Shown here piece by piece: positions 1-7,698 of a stretch of 51,568 bases of DNA. The stretch is from an uncultured Alphaproteobacteria bacterium (GTDB lineage: Bacteria > Pseudomonadota > Alphaproteobacteria > Micropepsales > Micropepsaceae): NCBI GenBank assembly GCA_903837555.1, contig CAILUV010000062.1, positions 1 through 51,568 on the forward strand, written 5' to 3'. The notes below the pieces were generated by a model, which ran no database searches, was not told where the DNA came from, and saw nothing but the letters and a program-made list of their open reading frames with translations. The position numbers were made by a program, and so were the translations under genes. The stretch's first letter is position 1; each line of letters begins with the position of its first letter.

Positions 1-228
1 AGCATGGCGCCGATCGACGGTGGCAAGCTGAAACTGGAAATCGCCGACAACGGGCTGGGCTTCGCCATGGAAGGCAGCCGCAAGAGTGTGGGCAGCCGGC
101 TGATCAAGACCTTCGGGTTGCAGCTGGGCGGGGTTTCCACCGTCCAGTCCGAGCCCGGCCGCGGCACGGTGGTGGATCTGGTCTTCCCGGACCCCGACCT
201 GAAGCCCTCGGACGGCACGCAAGCCTAA
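1..228 (+). CDS. Sensor histidine kinase, C-terminal fragment (5' end outside window)
   Basis: The first 75 codons hold the end of a GHKL ATPase domain: a DNGLGF G1-type box near the start, then VGSRLIKTFGLQLGG and SEPGRGTVVDLVFP. That spacing, with G-R-L-I followed by QLGG and a PGRGT turn, is usual for the HisKA_2/HWE class of kinases in alphaproteobacteria. The reading frame is open to the left edge, so the ATG at position 4 is probably internal. Input domain, membrane segments and phospho-acceptor histidine are not visible, so the signal cannot be named. It is followed after 88 bases by lpdA on the same strand; no terminator is obvious between them. Confidence 0.75.
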   Translation, partial: SMAPIDGGKLKLEIADNGLGFAMEGSRKSVGSRLIKTFGLQLGGVSTVQSEPGRGTVVDLVFPDPDLKPSDGTQA

Positions 229-316
229 AAATTCAAGTCAGACATGCGTTTGGGGCTGTTTCCGCCTGCGTCTCAACGGCTATGTTCCCGCCCGTGATTT
301 CAGGACTGGCAGGACC

Positions 317-1720
317 ATGGCGGACAATTTCGATGCGATCGTGATCGGTGGCGGTCCCGGCGGCTACAACGCGGCGATCCGCCTGGGCCAGCTTGGCCTG
401 ACCAGCGCCTGCATCGACAAGCGCGGTACCTTCGGCGGTACCTGCCTGAATGTCGGCTGCATTCCCTCCAAGGCGCTGCTGCATGCGTCCGAGCGCTTCC
501 ACGAAGCCAAGGAAGATTTCGCCAAGCTGGGCATCAAGGCCAAGGTCGAGCTCGATCTGCCGGCGATGATGGCGCAGAAGACCAAGGTGGTCGGCGAGCT
601 GACCAAGGGCGTCGAATTCCTGCTGAAGAAAGCCAAGTCGGAAGCCATTGTCGGCGAAGCGCGCATCACCGCGCCGGGCAAAGTGGAAGTCAAAGGCGCC
701 GACGGCAAGGTGCGCAGCCTCACCGCCAAGCACATCATCATCGCCACCGGTTCGGACGTCGCGCCGCTGCCCGGCGTCACCATCGATGAAATGCAGATCG
801 TCTCCTCCACCGGCGCGCTGTCGCTGACCTCGGTGCCCAAGAAGCTTCTGGTTGTGGGCGCGGGCGTGATCGGCCTGGAACTGGGTTCGGTCTATCGCCG
901 CCTGGGCGCCGAAGTGACGGTGGTGGAATTCCTCGACCGCATCACGCCGGGCATTGACGGCGAAGTCGGCAAGGCGTTCCAGCGCATCCTGACCAAGCAG
1001 GGTTTCACCTTCCAGCTTTCCACCAAGGTCACCGGCGTGGAAAAGAAGGGCAGCGGCCTGAAAGTGTCGGTTGAACCGGCAGCGGGCGGCGAAAAGTCCA
1101 CCATCGACTGCGACGTGATGCTGGTCGCCATCGGCCGTGTTCCCTACACCGCGGGCCTTGGCCTTGCCGAAGTCGGCGTCGAGCTGGACAAGCGCGGCCG
1201 CGTCATCACCGACAATCACTATCGCACCAAGGTGCCGGGCATCTATGCCGTTGGCGACTGCCGCGAAGGCGCGATGCTGGCGCACAAGGCCGAAGACGAA
1301 GCCACCGCCTGCGCCGAAATCATCGCCGGCAAGGCCGGTCATGTGAATTACGACGCGATCCCGTCGGTGGTCTACACCTTCCCGGAAGTCGCCACCGTCG
1401 GCAAAAGCGAGGAAGAGCTTAAGGCTGCAGGCATTCAGTACAAGGTCGGCAAGTTTCCCTTCACCGCCAATGCCCGCGCCAAGACCATCATGGCCACCGA
1501 TGGGTTGGTGAAGATTCTGGCCGACGCCAAGACGGACAAAGTTCTGGGCTGCGCCATTGTCGGCCCCGAAGCCGGCAATCTGATTGCCGAAGTGGTTCTG
1601 GCGATGGAATTCGGCGCCTCGTCGGAAGACATCGCCCGCACCTGCCACTCGCACCCGACTTTATCGGAAGCCGTGCGTCAGGCGGCTATGGGCGTCGAAG
1701 GCTGGACCATGCAGATGTGA
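317..1720 (+). CDS. lpdA: Dihydrolipoyl dehydrogenase (E3)
   Basis: 467 residues, the usual E3 length. The enzyme reoxidises dihydrolipoamide of 2-oxoacid dehydrogenase complexes with FAD and NAD+ in the cytoplasm. Visible motifs are the FAD-binding GGGPGG at residues 11-16, the redox disulfide GGTCLNVGCIPSK with Cys43 and Cys48, the NAD-binding VVGAGVIGLELG in the middle, the second FAD motif IYAVGDC, and the dimer-interface His446/Glu451 pair in HPTLSE. The ATG at 317 has a purine-rich GGCAGGA stretch just upstream. No E1 or E2 genes are in the window, so which complex it serves (PDH or OGDH) is open. A perfect hairpin begins inside its stop codon. Confidence 0.96.
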   Translation: MADNFDAIVIGGGPGGYNAAIRLGQLGLTSACIDKRGTFGGTCLNVGCIPSKALLHASERFHEAKEDFAKLGIKAKVELDLPAMMAQKTKVVGELTKGVEFLLKKAKSEAIVGEARITAPGKVEVKGADGKVRSLTAKHIIIATGSDVAPLPGVTIDEMQIVSSTGALSLTSVPKKLLVVGAGVIGLELGSVYRRLGAEVTVVEFLDRITPGIDGEVGKAFQRILTKQGFTFQLSTKVTGVEKKGSGLKVSVEPAAGGEKSTIDCDVMLVAIGRVPYTAGLGLAEVGVELDKRGRVITDNHYRTKVPGIYAVGDCREGAMLAHKAEDEATACAEIIAGKAGHVNYDAIPSVVYTFPEVATVGKSEEELKAAGIQYKVGKFPFTANARAKTIMATDGLVKILADAKTDKVLGCAIVGPEAGNLIAEVVLAMEFGASSEDIARTCHSHPTLSEAVRQAAMGVEGWTMQM

Positions 1721-1742
1721 TTTCGCGCGAAAGCGCGAAATC
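1719..1742. repeat. Perfect 10-bp stem-loop overlapping the lpdA stop codon
   Basis: GATTTCGCGC and GCGCGAAATC are separated by a GAAA tetraloop; the left arm starts inside the lpdA TGA. No T-run follows, so it is not a classic intrinsic terminator. It may protect the lpdA 3' end or be a REP-like unit. A looser inverted pair (ATCCCC/GGGGAT) lies just downstream. Confidence 0.5.
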
Positions 1743-1793
1743 ATCCCCGGCGAGCGGCGTCCAGCCGCGAGGGAAGGGGATCCAACTTACTTT

Positions 1794-1922
1794 CTAAAAC
1801 AGCTTGCTCAGATAACTCAGCAGTCCAATCACCGCGAAGAAGCCCAGCCATGTCAGAACGAACATGGCGGCGCAGCGGTTGGTGTCGTGAACAGGACGGT
1901 CATTGTGATCCAGCATCGCCAT
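1794..1922 (-). CDS. Predicted single-pass membrane microprotein, 42 residues
   Basis: The ORF starts at the ATG at 1922 (complement), with GGGAG seven bases upstream, and ends at a TAG at 1794. It encodes a hydrophilic N-terminus of about 18 residues (MAMLDHNDRPVHDTNRC) followed by one hydrophobic segment (about residues 19-38, FVLTWLGFFAVIGLLSYL) and a short KLF tail. I do not recognise the family. It resembles in architecture, not in sequence, the small accessory subunits of respiratory complexes. The good Shine-Dalgarno and clean helix support a real gene. An upstream ATG 15 bases earlier is in frame but has a poorer ribosome site. It lies convergent to lpdA and downstream of the FAD monooxygenase, 92 bases away. 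Confidence 0.55.
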   Translation of the reverse strand: MAMLDHNDRPVHDTNRCAAMFVLTWLGFFAVIGLLSYLSKLF

Positions 1923-2014
1923 GGTCGGCTCCCGCATTGGTCCTAGGCTTGCAAGTCTAGTCCCGTTGCGCCCGCGCGCGAATGCAGATTCGATGCGGCG
2001 GCGCAGCAATACGT

Positions 2015-3244
2015 TCAGCGTTTTCGCAACTGCACATGCTCGGGCCGCGGCCCGATGCCGACGAAACGCGCCGGAAATTGCCGCGCCCATGGCCAGGCGT
2101 TCAGCAGCTTCACCGCCCACGGCACCTTGGGCGTTTCCTTCGCCCGCAGGGTCGGCGCCAGCATCACGTCCTGCGCGAAAATCTGGAAGCGCTGGATGAC
2201 GCGGGTGGGGAATTCGCGCCGCCGCTGCACTTTCTTCAGGTCGGAAAATCTGGGCACGCCCTTCTGCAGCACCGGGCCGACGATATTGGCGGTCGCCACC
2301 GCGTCCTGGATCGCCAGGTTGATGCCCACCCCGCCCGCCGGCGACATGGCGTGGGCGGCATCGCCGATCATCAAGAGGCCGGGCCGCGCCCATTGCTCCA
2401 GCCGGTTGACCGTCACCGTCAGCAGCTTGACCTGATCGAAGCCGGTGATGGTGTCGACGCGGTCGGCGGCGAAACCGGCAACCTTGCGCAAACGCGCGCG
2501 GAAGGCGGTGATGCCCTCGGCCTTGATCGCGTCATGCCCGCCCTTGGGAATGCCATAGGCGCATTGCCAGTAATCGCCGCGATAGATCATCACGAAGAAC
2601 GCGCCGCCCTGGATGCGCCCCACCAGATCGACGGGATCACCAGGCCGATGCGGCAGGCTGAGCCACAACACATCGAAGGGCGCGCCCAGGTCTTTGACCT
2701 TCAGGCCGGACTTGTCGCGCAGGATGGAATGGCGGCCATCGGCGCCGATGGTCAGCCCGGCGCGGATTTGCAGATTGCCGCTGGGCCCCGTCGCCAGCAC
2801 GCCGGCGATGCGGTCGCCGCCATTCTTGTCTTTCTGCGCTATCAGGTCGCGCGCCTGGGTCTGCATCAGCAGGCGGAAGTTGGGATACTTCTTCGCCTCA
2901 TCGGCGATGAAATCCAGAAAGTCCCATTGCGGCATCAGGGCGATGAACTTGCTGACGGTGGGCAGGCGCGTGAAGTCGCCGATGGTGAAATGCTGGTCGC
3001 CGAAATCCAGCGTCACCTGACGGATCTTGGCATGGGGCAGTTCCAGAAACCGCTCCAGCAGCCCCAGCTCGTGCAAAATCTGCTGTGTGGAGGGGTGCAC
3101 CGTGTCACCGCGAAAATCGCGCAGGAAGTCGGCATGCTTTTCCAGCACCGTGACGTCGACCCCGGCGCGGGCCAGCAGCAGGCCGCACATCATGCCGGCG
3201 GGACCGCCCCCGGCGATGACGCAACTGGTCGAAATTGTTTCCAT
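2015..3244 (-). CDS. FAD-dependent monooxygenase (PHBH/UbiH-like)
   Basis: 409 residues of a class A flavoprotein hydroxylase. The dinucleotide fold is at the N-terminus (AGGGPAG, residues 11-17, followed by VLEKH as the second strand). The DG motif appears as IGADGRHSILR in the middle and the GD motif as MIGDAAHAMSPAGGVGINLAIQDA near residue 300. These define FAD-dependent aromatic-ring or polyketide hydroxylases using NAD(P)H and O2. The substrate cannot be told from sequence; ubiquinone-pathway hydroxylases and aromatic catabolic enzymes look alike here. The ATG at 3244 leaves only a few residues before the first beta strand. It is divergent from the microORF transcript whose promoter lies at about 3272. 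Confidence 0.88.
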   Translation of the reverse strand: METISTSCVIAGGGPAGMMCGLLLARAGVDVTVLEKHADFLRDFRGDTVHPSTQQILHELGLLERFLELPHAKIRQVTLDFGDQHFTIGDFTRLPTVSKFIALMPQWDFLDFIADEAKKYPNFRLLMQTQARDLIAQKDKNGGDRIAGVLATGPSGNLQIRAGLTIGADGRHSILRDKSGLKVKDLGAPFDVLWLSLPHRPGDPVDLVGRIQGGAFFVMIYRGDYWQCAYGIPKGGHDAIKAEGITAFRARLRKVAGFAADRVDTITGFDQVKLLTVTVNRLEQWARPGLLMIGDAAHAMSPAGGVGINLAIQDAVATANIVGPVLQKGVPRFSDLKKVQRRREFPTRVIQRFQIFAQDVMLAPTLRAKETPKVPWAVKLLNAWPWARQFPARFVGIGPRPEHVQLRKR

Positions 3245-3271
3245 GCCCGCCCCGTGAGTGCGCCGAGTCTA

Positions 3272-3299
3272 TTGCAAATCGGGCGGCGCGTACTACATT
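3272..3299 (+). promoter_or_regulatory. Probable sigma70 promoter of the microORF transcript
   Basis: TTGCAA (3272-3277) and TACATT (3294-3299) are separated by 16 bases; each matches four of six consensus positions. A start near 3306 would give a leader of about 30 bases before the GTG at 3336. Confidence 0.45.
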
Positions 3300-3335
3300 T
3301 GCAGTGCAACAATTTTCTCAGAAGGAGGTGATCCA

Positions 3336-3410
3336 GTGTCTCATTGTCACTATCTGCGGACGTCGAAGGCCGCGAACTGGATTCTTCTCGCGAAGGACAG
3401 CGCCGCGTAA
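3336..3410 (+). CDS. 24-residue microORF with extended anti-16S Shine-Dalgarno
   Basis: GTG at 3336 opens a 24-codon frame ending in TAA at 3408-3410; the peptide begins MSHCHYLRTSKAAN, continues with Trp and an Ile-Leu-Leu run, and ends in AKDSAA. The ribosome site directly upstream, AAGGAGGTGATCCAG (3322-3336), is complementary to 15 consecutive bases of the usual alphaproteobacterial 16S 3' end, with the GGAGG core eight bases from the start. A promoter lies upstream and a strong terminator follows 25 bases after the stop, so it looks like its own transcription unit. I cannot assign a function. It could be a microprotein, a leader peptide for the ThDP enzyme downstream, or an RNA that binds 30S subunits. 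Confidence 0.6.
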   Translation: MSHCHYLRTSKAANWILLAKDSAA

Positions 3411-3435
3411 GCGACGGACGTCAGTAAGACAATGC

Positions 3436-3476
3436 GAGGCCGTCTTTCCTTTGGGGAAGGCGGCCTCTCTTGTTTT
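3436..3476 (+). terminator. Strong intrinsic terminator after the microORF
   Basis: GAGGCCG (3436-3442) pairs with CGGCCTC (3461-3467), and the stem extends through TCTTTCC against GGGGAAGG with a short loop. TCTTGTTTTT follows. It ends the microORF transcript before the next gene at 3505. Confidence 0.8.
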
Positions 3477-3504
3477 TGGGCAGGCCGCGCGGCTTATTGG
3501 CGGC

Positions 3505-5046
3505 ATGAACGGCGCGGAAACCCTGGTCCATACCCTTGCCGACAGCGGCATCGAAATCTGTTTCGGCAATCCCGGCACCTCCGAGATGCATTTCGTGGCG
3601 GCGCTGGACCGTGAACCGCGCATGCGCGGCGTGCTGTGCCTGTTCGAAGGCGTGGTGGCGGGCGCGGCCGACGGCTATGCCCGCATGGCGGGCAAGCCCG
3701 CCGCGACCCTGCTGCATCTGGGGCCCGGCTTCGCCAACGCGATTGCCTTTCTGCACAATGCCCGCAAGGCCGGGCAGGGCATCGTCAATATCGTGGGCGA
3801 TCACGCGACCAGCCACTCGCAATATGCCCAGGCGCCGCTGACCTCCGACATCATGGCGATCTGCGGCGGGGTGTCGGACTGGCTGCACCAGAGCAAGTCG
3901 GCGTCCGAAGTCGCTGCCGACGGCGCCCGCGCGGTGCAGGCCGCAAGGCGCGGGCAGATCGCCACCCTGGTGCTGCCCGCCAACTGCGCCTGGGAGGAGG
4001 CGAAGACGCCTGCGCCCGCTTTGCCGCCGATAGCGCCGGGCGCAGTGGCGTCAGCGACAGTCGAGAAGATTGCCGCCGCGCTGAAGTCCGGCAAGCGCAG
4101 CCTGCTGTTGCTGCGCGGTTGCTGCCTGGAACGCGCCGGGCTGCAGGCGGCGGGGCGCATCGCGGCCGCTACCGGCGCGCGCATCGCCCATGACTATTTC
4201 ACACCGCGCATCACCCGCGGCGCCGGCATGCCCGCGATCGAGCGCATTCCCTATTTCTCCGAACAGATCGTGGAAAGCATGGCGGGCCTGGAGCAGATCG
4301 TGCTGGTCGGCGCGCCGCCGCCGGTGACGTTCTTTGCCTATCCGGACAAGCCGAGCTGGGTGACGCCGAAGGGCTGCGACCTTCTCACCCTGGCCGCGCC
4401 GGAAGATGACGGTACAGCGGTACTGATCGCGCTGGCCGATGCGCTGGACGCGCGTGCGCCGGGCAACATCGTGCAGCTTGTGCGCCCCGACATGCCCGCC
4501 AACGGTGCGCTGACCAGCGATGCGATGGGCGCGATCATCGCAGCGCTGATGCCTGAGGACGTCATCTGGTCGGATGACTCGCTGACCGCCGGGCCGGGCC
4601 TGCAGAAGCATCTGGTCTGCGCCCCGCGCCATGACGCCATCTTCCTGACCGGCGGCGCCATCGGTGACGCCAAGCCGATGGCGATGGGCGCCGCCATCGC
4701 CTGCCCGGGCCGCAAGGTGATCGCGGTAACCGGCGACGGCGCGGCGATGTATTCGCTTCCCACCTTGTGGAGCATGGCCCGCGAAAAGCTGGACGTGGTC
4801 ACCATCGTCTGCGCCAACCGCAGCTACAACATCCTCAACATCGAACTGGGCCGCGTCGGCGCCATCAATCCCGGCCCCAAGACGCTATCGATGCTGGACC
4901 TGCACAATCCGGTGCTGGATTTCGTGAAGATCGCCCAAGGCCATGGCGTGAACGCGATGCGGGCCGAAACGACGGATCAGTTCGCTACGCTCTTCGCTGA
5001 AGCGATGCGCACCCCCGGACCGCACTTGATCGAAGCGGTGCTTTGA
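3505..5046 (+). CDS. ThDP-dependent decarboxylase/acetolactate synthase large-subunit-like enzyme
   Basis: 513 residues from the ATG at 3505. The N-terminal PYR domain has FGNPGTSE and the catalytic glutamate Glu48 in CLFEGVVAGAADGYARM; a central domain follows; the C-terminal PP domain has the ThDP motif starting GDGAAMY (about residue 410) and ending near NRSYN about 27 residues later. This is the IlvB/benzoylformate decarboxylase superfamily. It is shorter than typical IlvB (about 570 residues) and there is no IlvN regulatory subunit next to it, so true acetolactate synthase is unlikely; a 2-oxoacid decarboxylase or lyase is more plausible. An upstream open frame to 3235 crosses the terminator and is not coding. 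The start has no strong ribosome site. The gene is isolated. Confidence 0.85.
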   Translation: MNGAETLVHTLADSGIEICFGNPGTSEMHFVAALDREPRMRGVLCLFEGVVAGAADGYARMAGKPAATLLHLGPGFANAIAFLHNARKAGQGIVNIVGDHATSHSQYAQAPLTSDIMAICGGVSDWLHQSKSASEVAADGARAVQAARRGQIATLVLPANCAWEEAKTPAPALPPIAPGAVASATVEKIAAALKSGKRSLLLLRGCCLERAGLQAAGRIAAATGARIAHDYFTPRITRGAGMPAIERIPYFSEQIVESMAGLEQIVLVGAPPPVTFFAYPDKPSWVTPKGCDLLTLAAPEDDGTAVLIALADALDARAPGNIVQLVRPDMPANGALTSDAMGAIIAALMPEDVIWSDDSLTAGPGLQKHLVCAPRHDAIFLTGGAIGDAKPMAMGAAIACPGRKVIAVTGDGAAMYSLPTLWSMAREKLDVVTIVCANRSYNILNIELGRVGAINPGPKTLSMLDLHNPVLDFVKIAQGHGVNAMRAETTDQFATLFAEAMRTPGPHLIEAVL

Positions 5047-5062
5047 GCTGGTGCGAAGCTAT

Positions 5063-5151
5063 TGGTGGCCCCCGTCGGACTCGAACCGACACGACCCTTT
5101 CGGATCAACGGATTTTAAGTCCGGTGCGTCTACCAGTTCCGCCACGGGGCC
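5063..5151 (-). tRNA. tRNA-Leu(UAA)
   Basis: Read on the minus strand: acceptor GGCCCCG from 5151, the class II D-arm GGCGGAACTGGTAGACGC, an anticodon loop containing TAA in CTTAAAA, a variable arm CGTTGATCCGAAAGGGTCG, a T-arm GGTTCGAGTCC, and an encoded CCA at 5063-5065. Length 89 with CCA suits leucine tRNA. The acceptor stem pairs at six positions; the seventh (G7 with G66) is a mismatch. It reads convergently to the ThDP enzyme gene. Confidence 0.95.
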
Positions 5152-5284
5152 GATGGCCGATGATTTACTGAGTGCGGGCCGCCAGCGCAAACCATAGCTG
5201 TCCGCACCGCCTTCGCGCCAGTCGCGGCGCGATTGCGATGGGGGCGGCGATTCTGCACAGTCGCGGCAAAATGGGGGGCGAGGA

Positions 5285-6397
5285 ATGGGGCTGCGCAGGC
5301 TGCTGTTTCAGGTGCATTTGTGGGTCGGGCTGACGCTGGGCATCGTGTTTGCGCTGATCGCGCTGTCCGGCTCGCTGCTGATGCTGGGACCGGTGACGGG
5401 GCTGGACACCGGCAAGCCCGCGGTGCGCGTTCCAGTAGCGGGGCCGCCGCTTTCGCTGGAAGCGCTTGTAGTCCGCGCCCGCAGCGCCGCCGGCGCACCT
5501 GCTGGTTTGCAGGCGGAGGTGACACTGCCCGAAGCACCCGACCGGCCCGTCACCGTGCATTTCGGCGGCTGGAATTCGCCCCATCCCAACATCCTGCTGG
5601 ACCCCGCGACCGGGCGCGAGGTCGCGCGCTACATGCAGCGGATGCATCCGGCGCTGGCGGTAATGAGTGACCTGCACAGCCACCTGTTCCTGGCGCGCGC
5701 GGGCCGCATCGCGGTCGGCTGGCTGGGCGTCCTGATGCTGGGACTGGGCCTGTCGGGTCTTTATCTATGGTGGCCAAGGAGAGGCCGCTGGCGCCAGGCT
5801 CTCAAGGTCAGCAGCAAGGCGCGAGGGCTGCGGCTACACCGCGAACTGCACGGTGCGGTGGGCATCTGGTCGCTGCTGCTGTTCCTGAACCTCACGCTGA
5901 CGGGCGTGGGCATGGTGTTTCACCAGACCACGCGCGCCGCGCTGGCGCTCGTCAGCGGATCGCCCAACACGCCCGAACGGGTTTACGGCTTCATCGCCGA
6001 GGTGCCCGGTTCGGGCCGCAGGATGATCGGCGGCTGGCAGGCGGTGGCGCTGGCCGAAGCCGGCCAGGCCCGCATAAATCCCACCAGCGTGACGCTGCCG
6101 GTGCGGGACGGGCAGGCGATCAAGGTGCAACTGGGCGACTGGAAGGGCAGAACCGTGTTCGTCGATCCCTATCGCGCGGCGCTGGTCGCAGATCCGCAGC
6201 CACCCTCGCGCGTCGACGCGTTGGTCACGCTGATGACAAGGCTGCATGTCGGCACTGTGCTGGGCCCGCTCTATTGGCTGGCGGCTTTCGTGACCGGCTT
6301 TGTGCCGCTGTTGTTCTTCGTCACTGGATTCTTCATGTGGCGCAGGAAGCGTCAGAACCGGTTGTCGATGACACGGCCCCTGAACGATATTTCCTAG
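5285..6397 (+). CDS. PepSY-associated transmembrane protein
   Basis: 370 residues. A transmembrane helix lies near the N-terminus (about residues 8-38, VHLWVGLTLGIVFALIALSG), then a periplasmic stretch, a second helix near residue 140 ending in YLWWPRRG, a third after LHRELHGAVGIWSLLLFLNL, a long second periplasmic loop, and a C-terminal helix ending FFMWRRKRQNR. The conserved H-x-W-x-G at the first helix and the LHRELHG motif define PepSY_TM proteins, often called iron-regulated or siderophore-linked membrane proteins and thought to act as inner-membrane reductases. No TonB receptor or siderophore gene is adjacent, so the substrate is not shown. The ATG at 5285 is preceded by GAGGA. Confidence 0.85.
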   Translation: MGLRRLLFQVHLWVGLTLGIVFALIALSGSLLMLGPVTGLDTGKPAVRVPVAGPPLSLEALVVRARSAAGAPAGLQAEVTLPEAPDRPVTVHFGGWNSPHPNILLDPATGREVARYMQRMHPALAVMSDLHSHLFLARAGRIAVGWLGVLMLGLGLSGLYLWWPRRGRWRQALKVSSKARGLRLHRELHGAVGIWSLLLFLNLTLTGVGMVFHQTTRAALALVSGSPNTPERVYGFIAEVPGSGRRMIGGWQAVALAEAGQARINPTSVTLPVRDGQAIKVQLGDWKGRTVFVDPYRAALVADPQPPSRVDALVTLMTRLHVGTVLGPLYWLAAFVTGFVPLLFFVTGFFMWRRKRQNRLSMTRPLNDIS

Positions 6398-6403
6398 CCG
6401 GCG

Positions 6404-6748
6404 CTACAGCACCGCCAGCATGTCTTCGCCGCCCGACGGCGCAAAGCGGTAGCCGAACGCGGCCAGGTGGTCCATGGCATCCTCGCGCTGCCGCGTGGTG
6501 AGATGCTTGACTTCCCAATGCACGATCGCGGGCTTGATGCGCGCAAAGGGGAAAAGCGACAGGATGAATCCGTCGGCGCCCTCGGTGTCGATCTGCAGCA
6601 GGTCGAGGCGGTCGGTTGCCAGCCTGTCCAGCACCGACGCGAACGGCACGCACGGCACGGCTTCTTCGCGGATCATGCCTGCCAGGCCGGGAATCTGGTC
6701 GGCATGCTTTTCGATCACGGCGCTGTCGAACGACGCCAGCGACTTGTA
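6404..6748 (-). pseudogene. FkbM-family methyltransferase remnant (C-terminal part only)
   Basis: About 114 codons remain. The frame runs from a stop at 6749-6751 through YKSLASFDSAVIEKHADQ, then LLQIDTEGADGF (the FkbM motif after the Rossmann core) and a C-terminal IVHWEVKHL section, ending at 6404. The normal N-terminal SAM-binding half is absent, and a stop codon sits directly before the first recognisable residue. The only in-frame ATG/GTG starts fall inside the domain. I read it as a decayed gene; a short expressed product from the GTG at 6718 cannot be excluded. Upstream, 6749-6900 holds nothing I can identify. Confidence 0.5.
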
Positions 6749-6914
6749 TCACGCCATATCGGCCCGTCGCGCCGACGTGGGGCCGCAGCAGCCTGTGGCG
6801 CAGGAAAGACCTGGCGGCATGTCGGCGCCAGTGCAAAACCATGCGGCATGCAGCACTTAAACCATTGAAAATAATGGGTTACGAATCGCACACTAAACCA
6901 CAGGTTGCATGCGT

Positions 6915-6942
6915 TTGACTTGGGGAAGTCGCTGAATATAGT
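6915..6942 (+). promoter_or_regulatory. Promoter of rpsD
   Basis: TTGACT (6915-6920) and TATAGT (6937-6942), each five of six to sigma70 consensus, spaced 16 bases apart. Transcription would start near 6950, giving a leader of about 65 bases. Confidence 0.65.
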
Positions 6943-7014
6943 GCGCGACCTTTCCGGCACCAGCCCCGGCGCATATGCGCCAAAAGCGGGTGCGCCAACG
7001 AGCCTCGAGGACTT

Positions 7015-7629
7015 ATGAGCAAGCGCCAGAATTCGAAGTACAAGATCGACCGCCGCATGGGCGAGAATATCTGGGGCCGTCCCAAGAGCCCGGTCAACAA
7101 GCGCTCCTATGGTCCGGGCCAGCACGGCCAGCGCCGCGCCAAGAAGCTGTCGGACTATGGCACGCAGCTGCAGGCCAAGCAGAAGCTCAAGGGCTATTAT
7201 GGCAACATCACCGAGCGCCAGTTCCGCAAGTATTACACCGATGCCGCCCGTCGCCCCGGCGACACCGGCGAGAACATGATCGGCCTGCTGGAAACCCGCC
7301 TGGACACGATCGTCTATCGTTCCAAGTTCGTGCCGACCCCGTTCGCCGCCCGCCAGCTCGTCAGCCACGGCCATGTGAAGGTCAATGGCCGCCGCGTCAC
7401 CATCGCCTCCTATCACGTCAAGGAAAGCGACACGATCGAGCTGGGCGCCAAGGCCCGCGACATGGCGCTGGTGCTGGAAGCCTCCAAGAGCGCCGAGCGT
7501 GACACGCCCGACTATCTGGAAGTGGCGGAAGGCAAGTCCACCAAGCTGCTGCGCACCCCCAAGCTGGCCGACGTCCCGTACGCCGTGCAGATGGAACCGC
7601 ACCTCATCGTCGAATTCTATTCGCGCTGA
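7015..7629 (+). CDS. rpsD: 30S ribosomal protein S4
   Basis: 204 residues, collinear with bacterial S4: an N-terminal segment rich in Lys/Arg ([19 protein letters not shown]), the [20 protein letters not shown] helix region, and the S4 RNA-binding domain from about residue 94 ([34 protein letters not shown]). It binds 16S rRNA early in 30S assembly. The ATG is preceded by GAGG in TCGAGGACTT. It stands alone here, away from the alpha operon, as is common in alphaproteobacteria. The zinc-binding cysteines of some S4 proteins are absent. Confidence 0.97.
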   Translation: MSKRQNSKYKIDRRMGENIWGRPKSPVNKRSYGPGQHGQRRAKKLSDYGTQLQAKQKLKGYYGNITERQFRKYYTDAARRPGDTGENMIGLLETRLDTIVYRSKFVPTPFAARQLVSHGHVKVNGRRVTIASYHVKESDTIELGAKARDMALVLEASKSAERDTPDYLEVAEGKSTKLLRTPKLADVPYAVQMEPHLIVEFYSR

Positions 7630-7648
7630 TCCGCCAGCAAGACAAACA

Positions 7649-7679
7649 AAAAGCCCGCCAGAAATGGCGGGCTTTTTTA
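7649..7679. terminator. Bidirectional terminator between rpsD and grxD
   Basis: GCCCGCCA (7653-7660), loop GAAA, TGGCGGGC (7665-7672), then TTTTTT. A run of A precedes the stem, so it can serve both convergent genes. Confidence 0.85.
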
Positions 7680-7698
7680 TTGGGCGGTCGGCCTGGGG

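Noticed and set aside
233..1654. Long open frame (473 codons) on the minus strand opposite lpdA
   Set aside because: It is a shadow of lpdA in GC-rich DNA: composition is dominated by His, Arg, Gly and Ala, with no domain, no ribosome site and full overlap with a certain gene. The same applies to long minus-strand frames opposite the two exported enzymes (19076-20998) and the ABC exporter (49503-51473).
3336..3470. Branched-chain attenuator for the ThDP gene
   Set aside because: Only one Ile-Leu-Leu run is present and I could not draw a convincing region 2 that pairs with the terminator's left arm. Left as an alternative only.
3235..3504. Upstream extension of the ThDP enzyme frame
   Set aside because: It crosses the microORF and its terminator in another frame. 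The enzyme's conserved N-terminus begins at the ATG at 3505.
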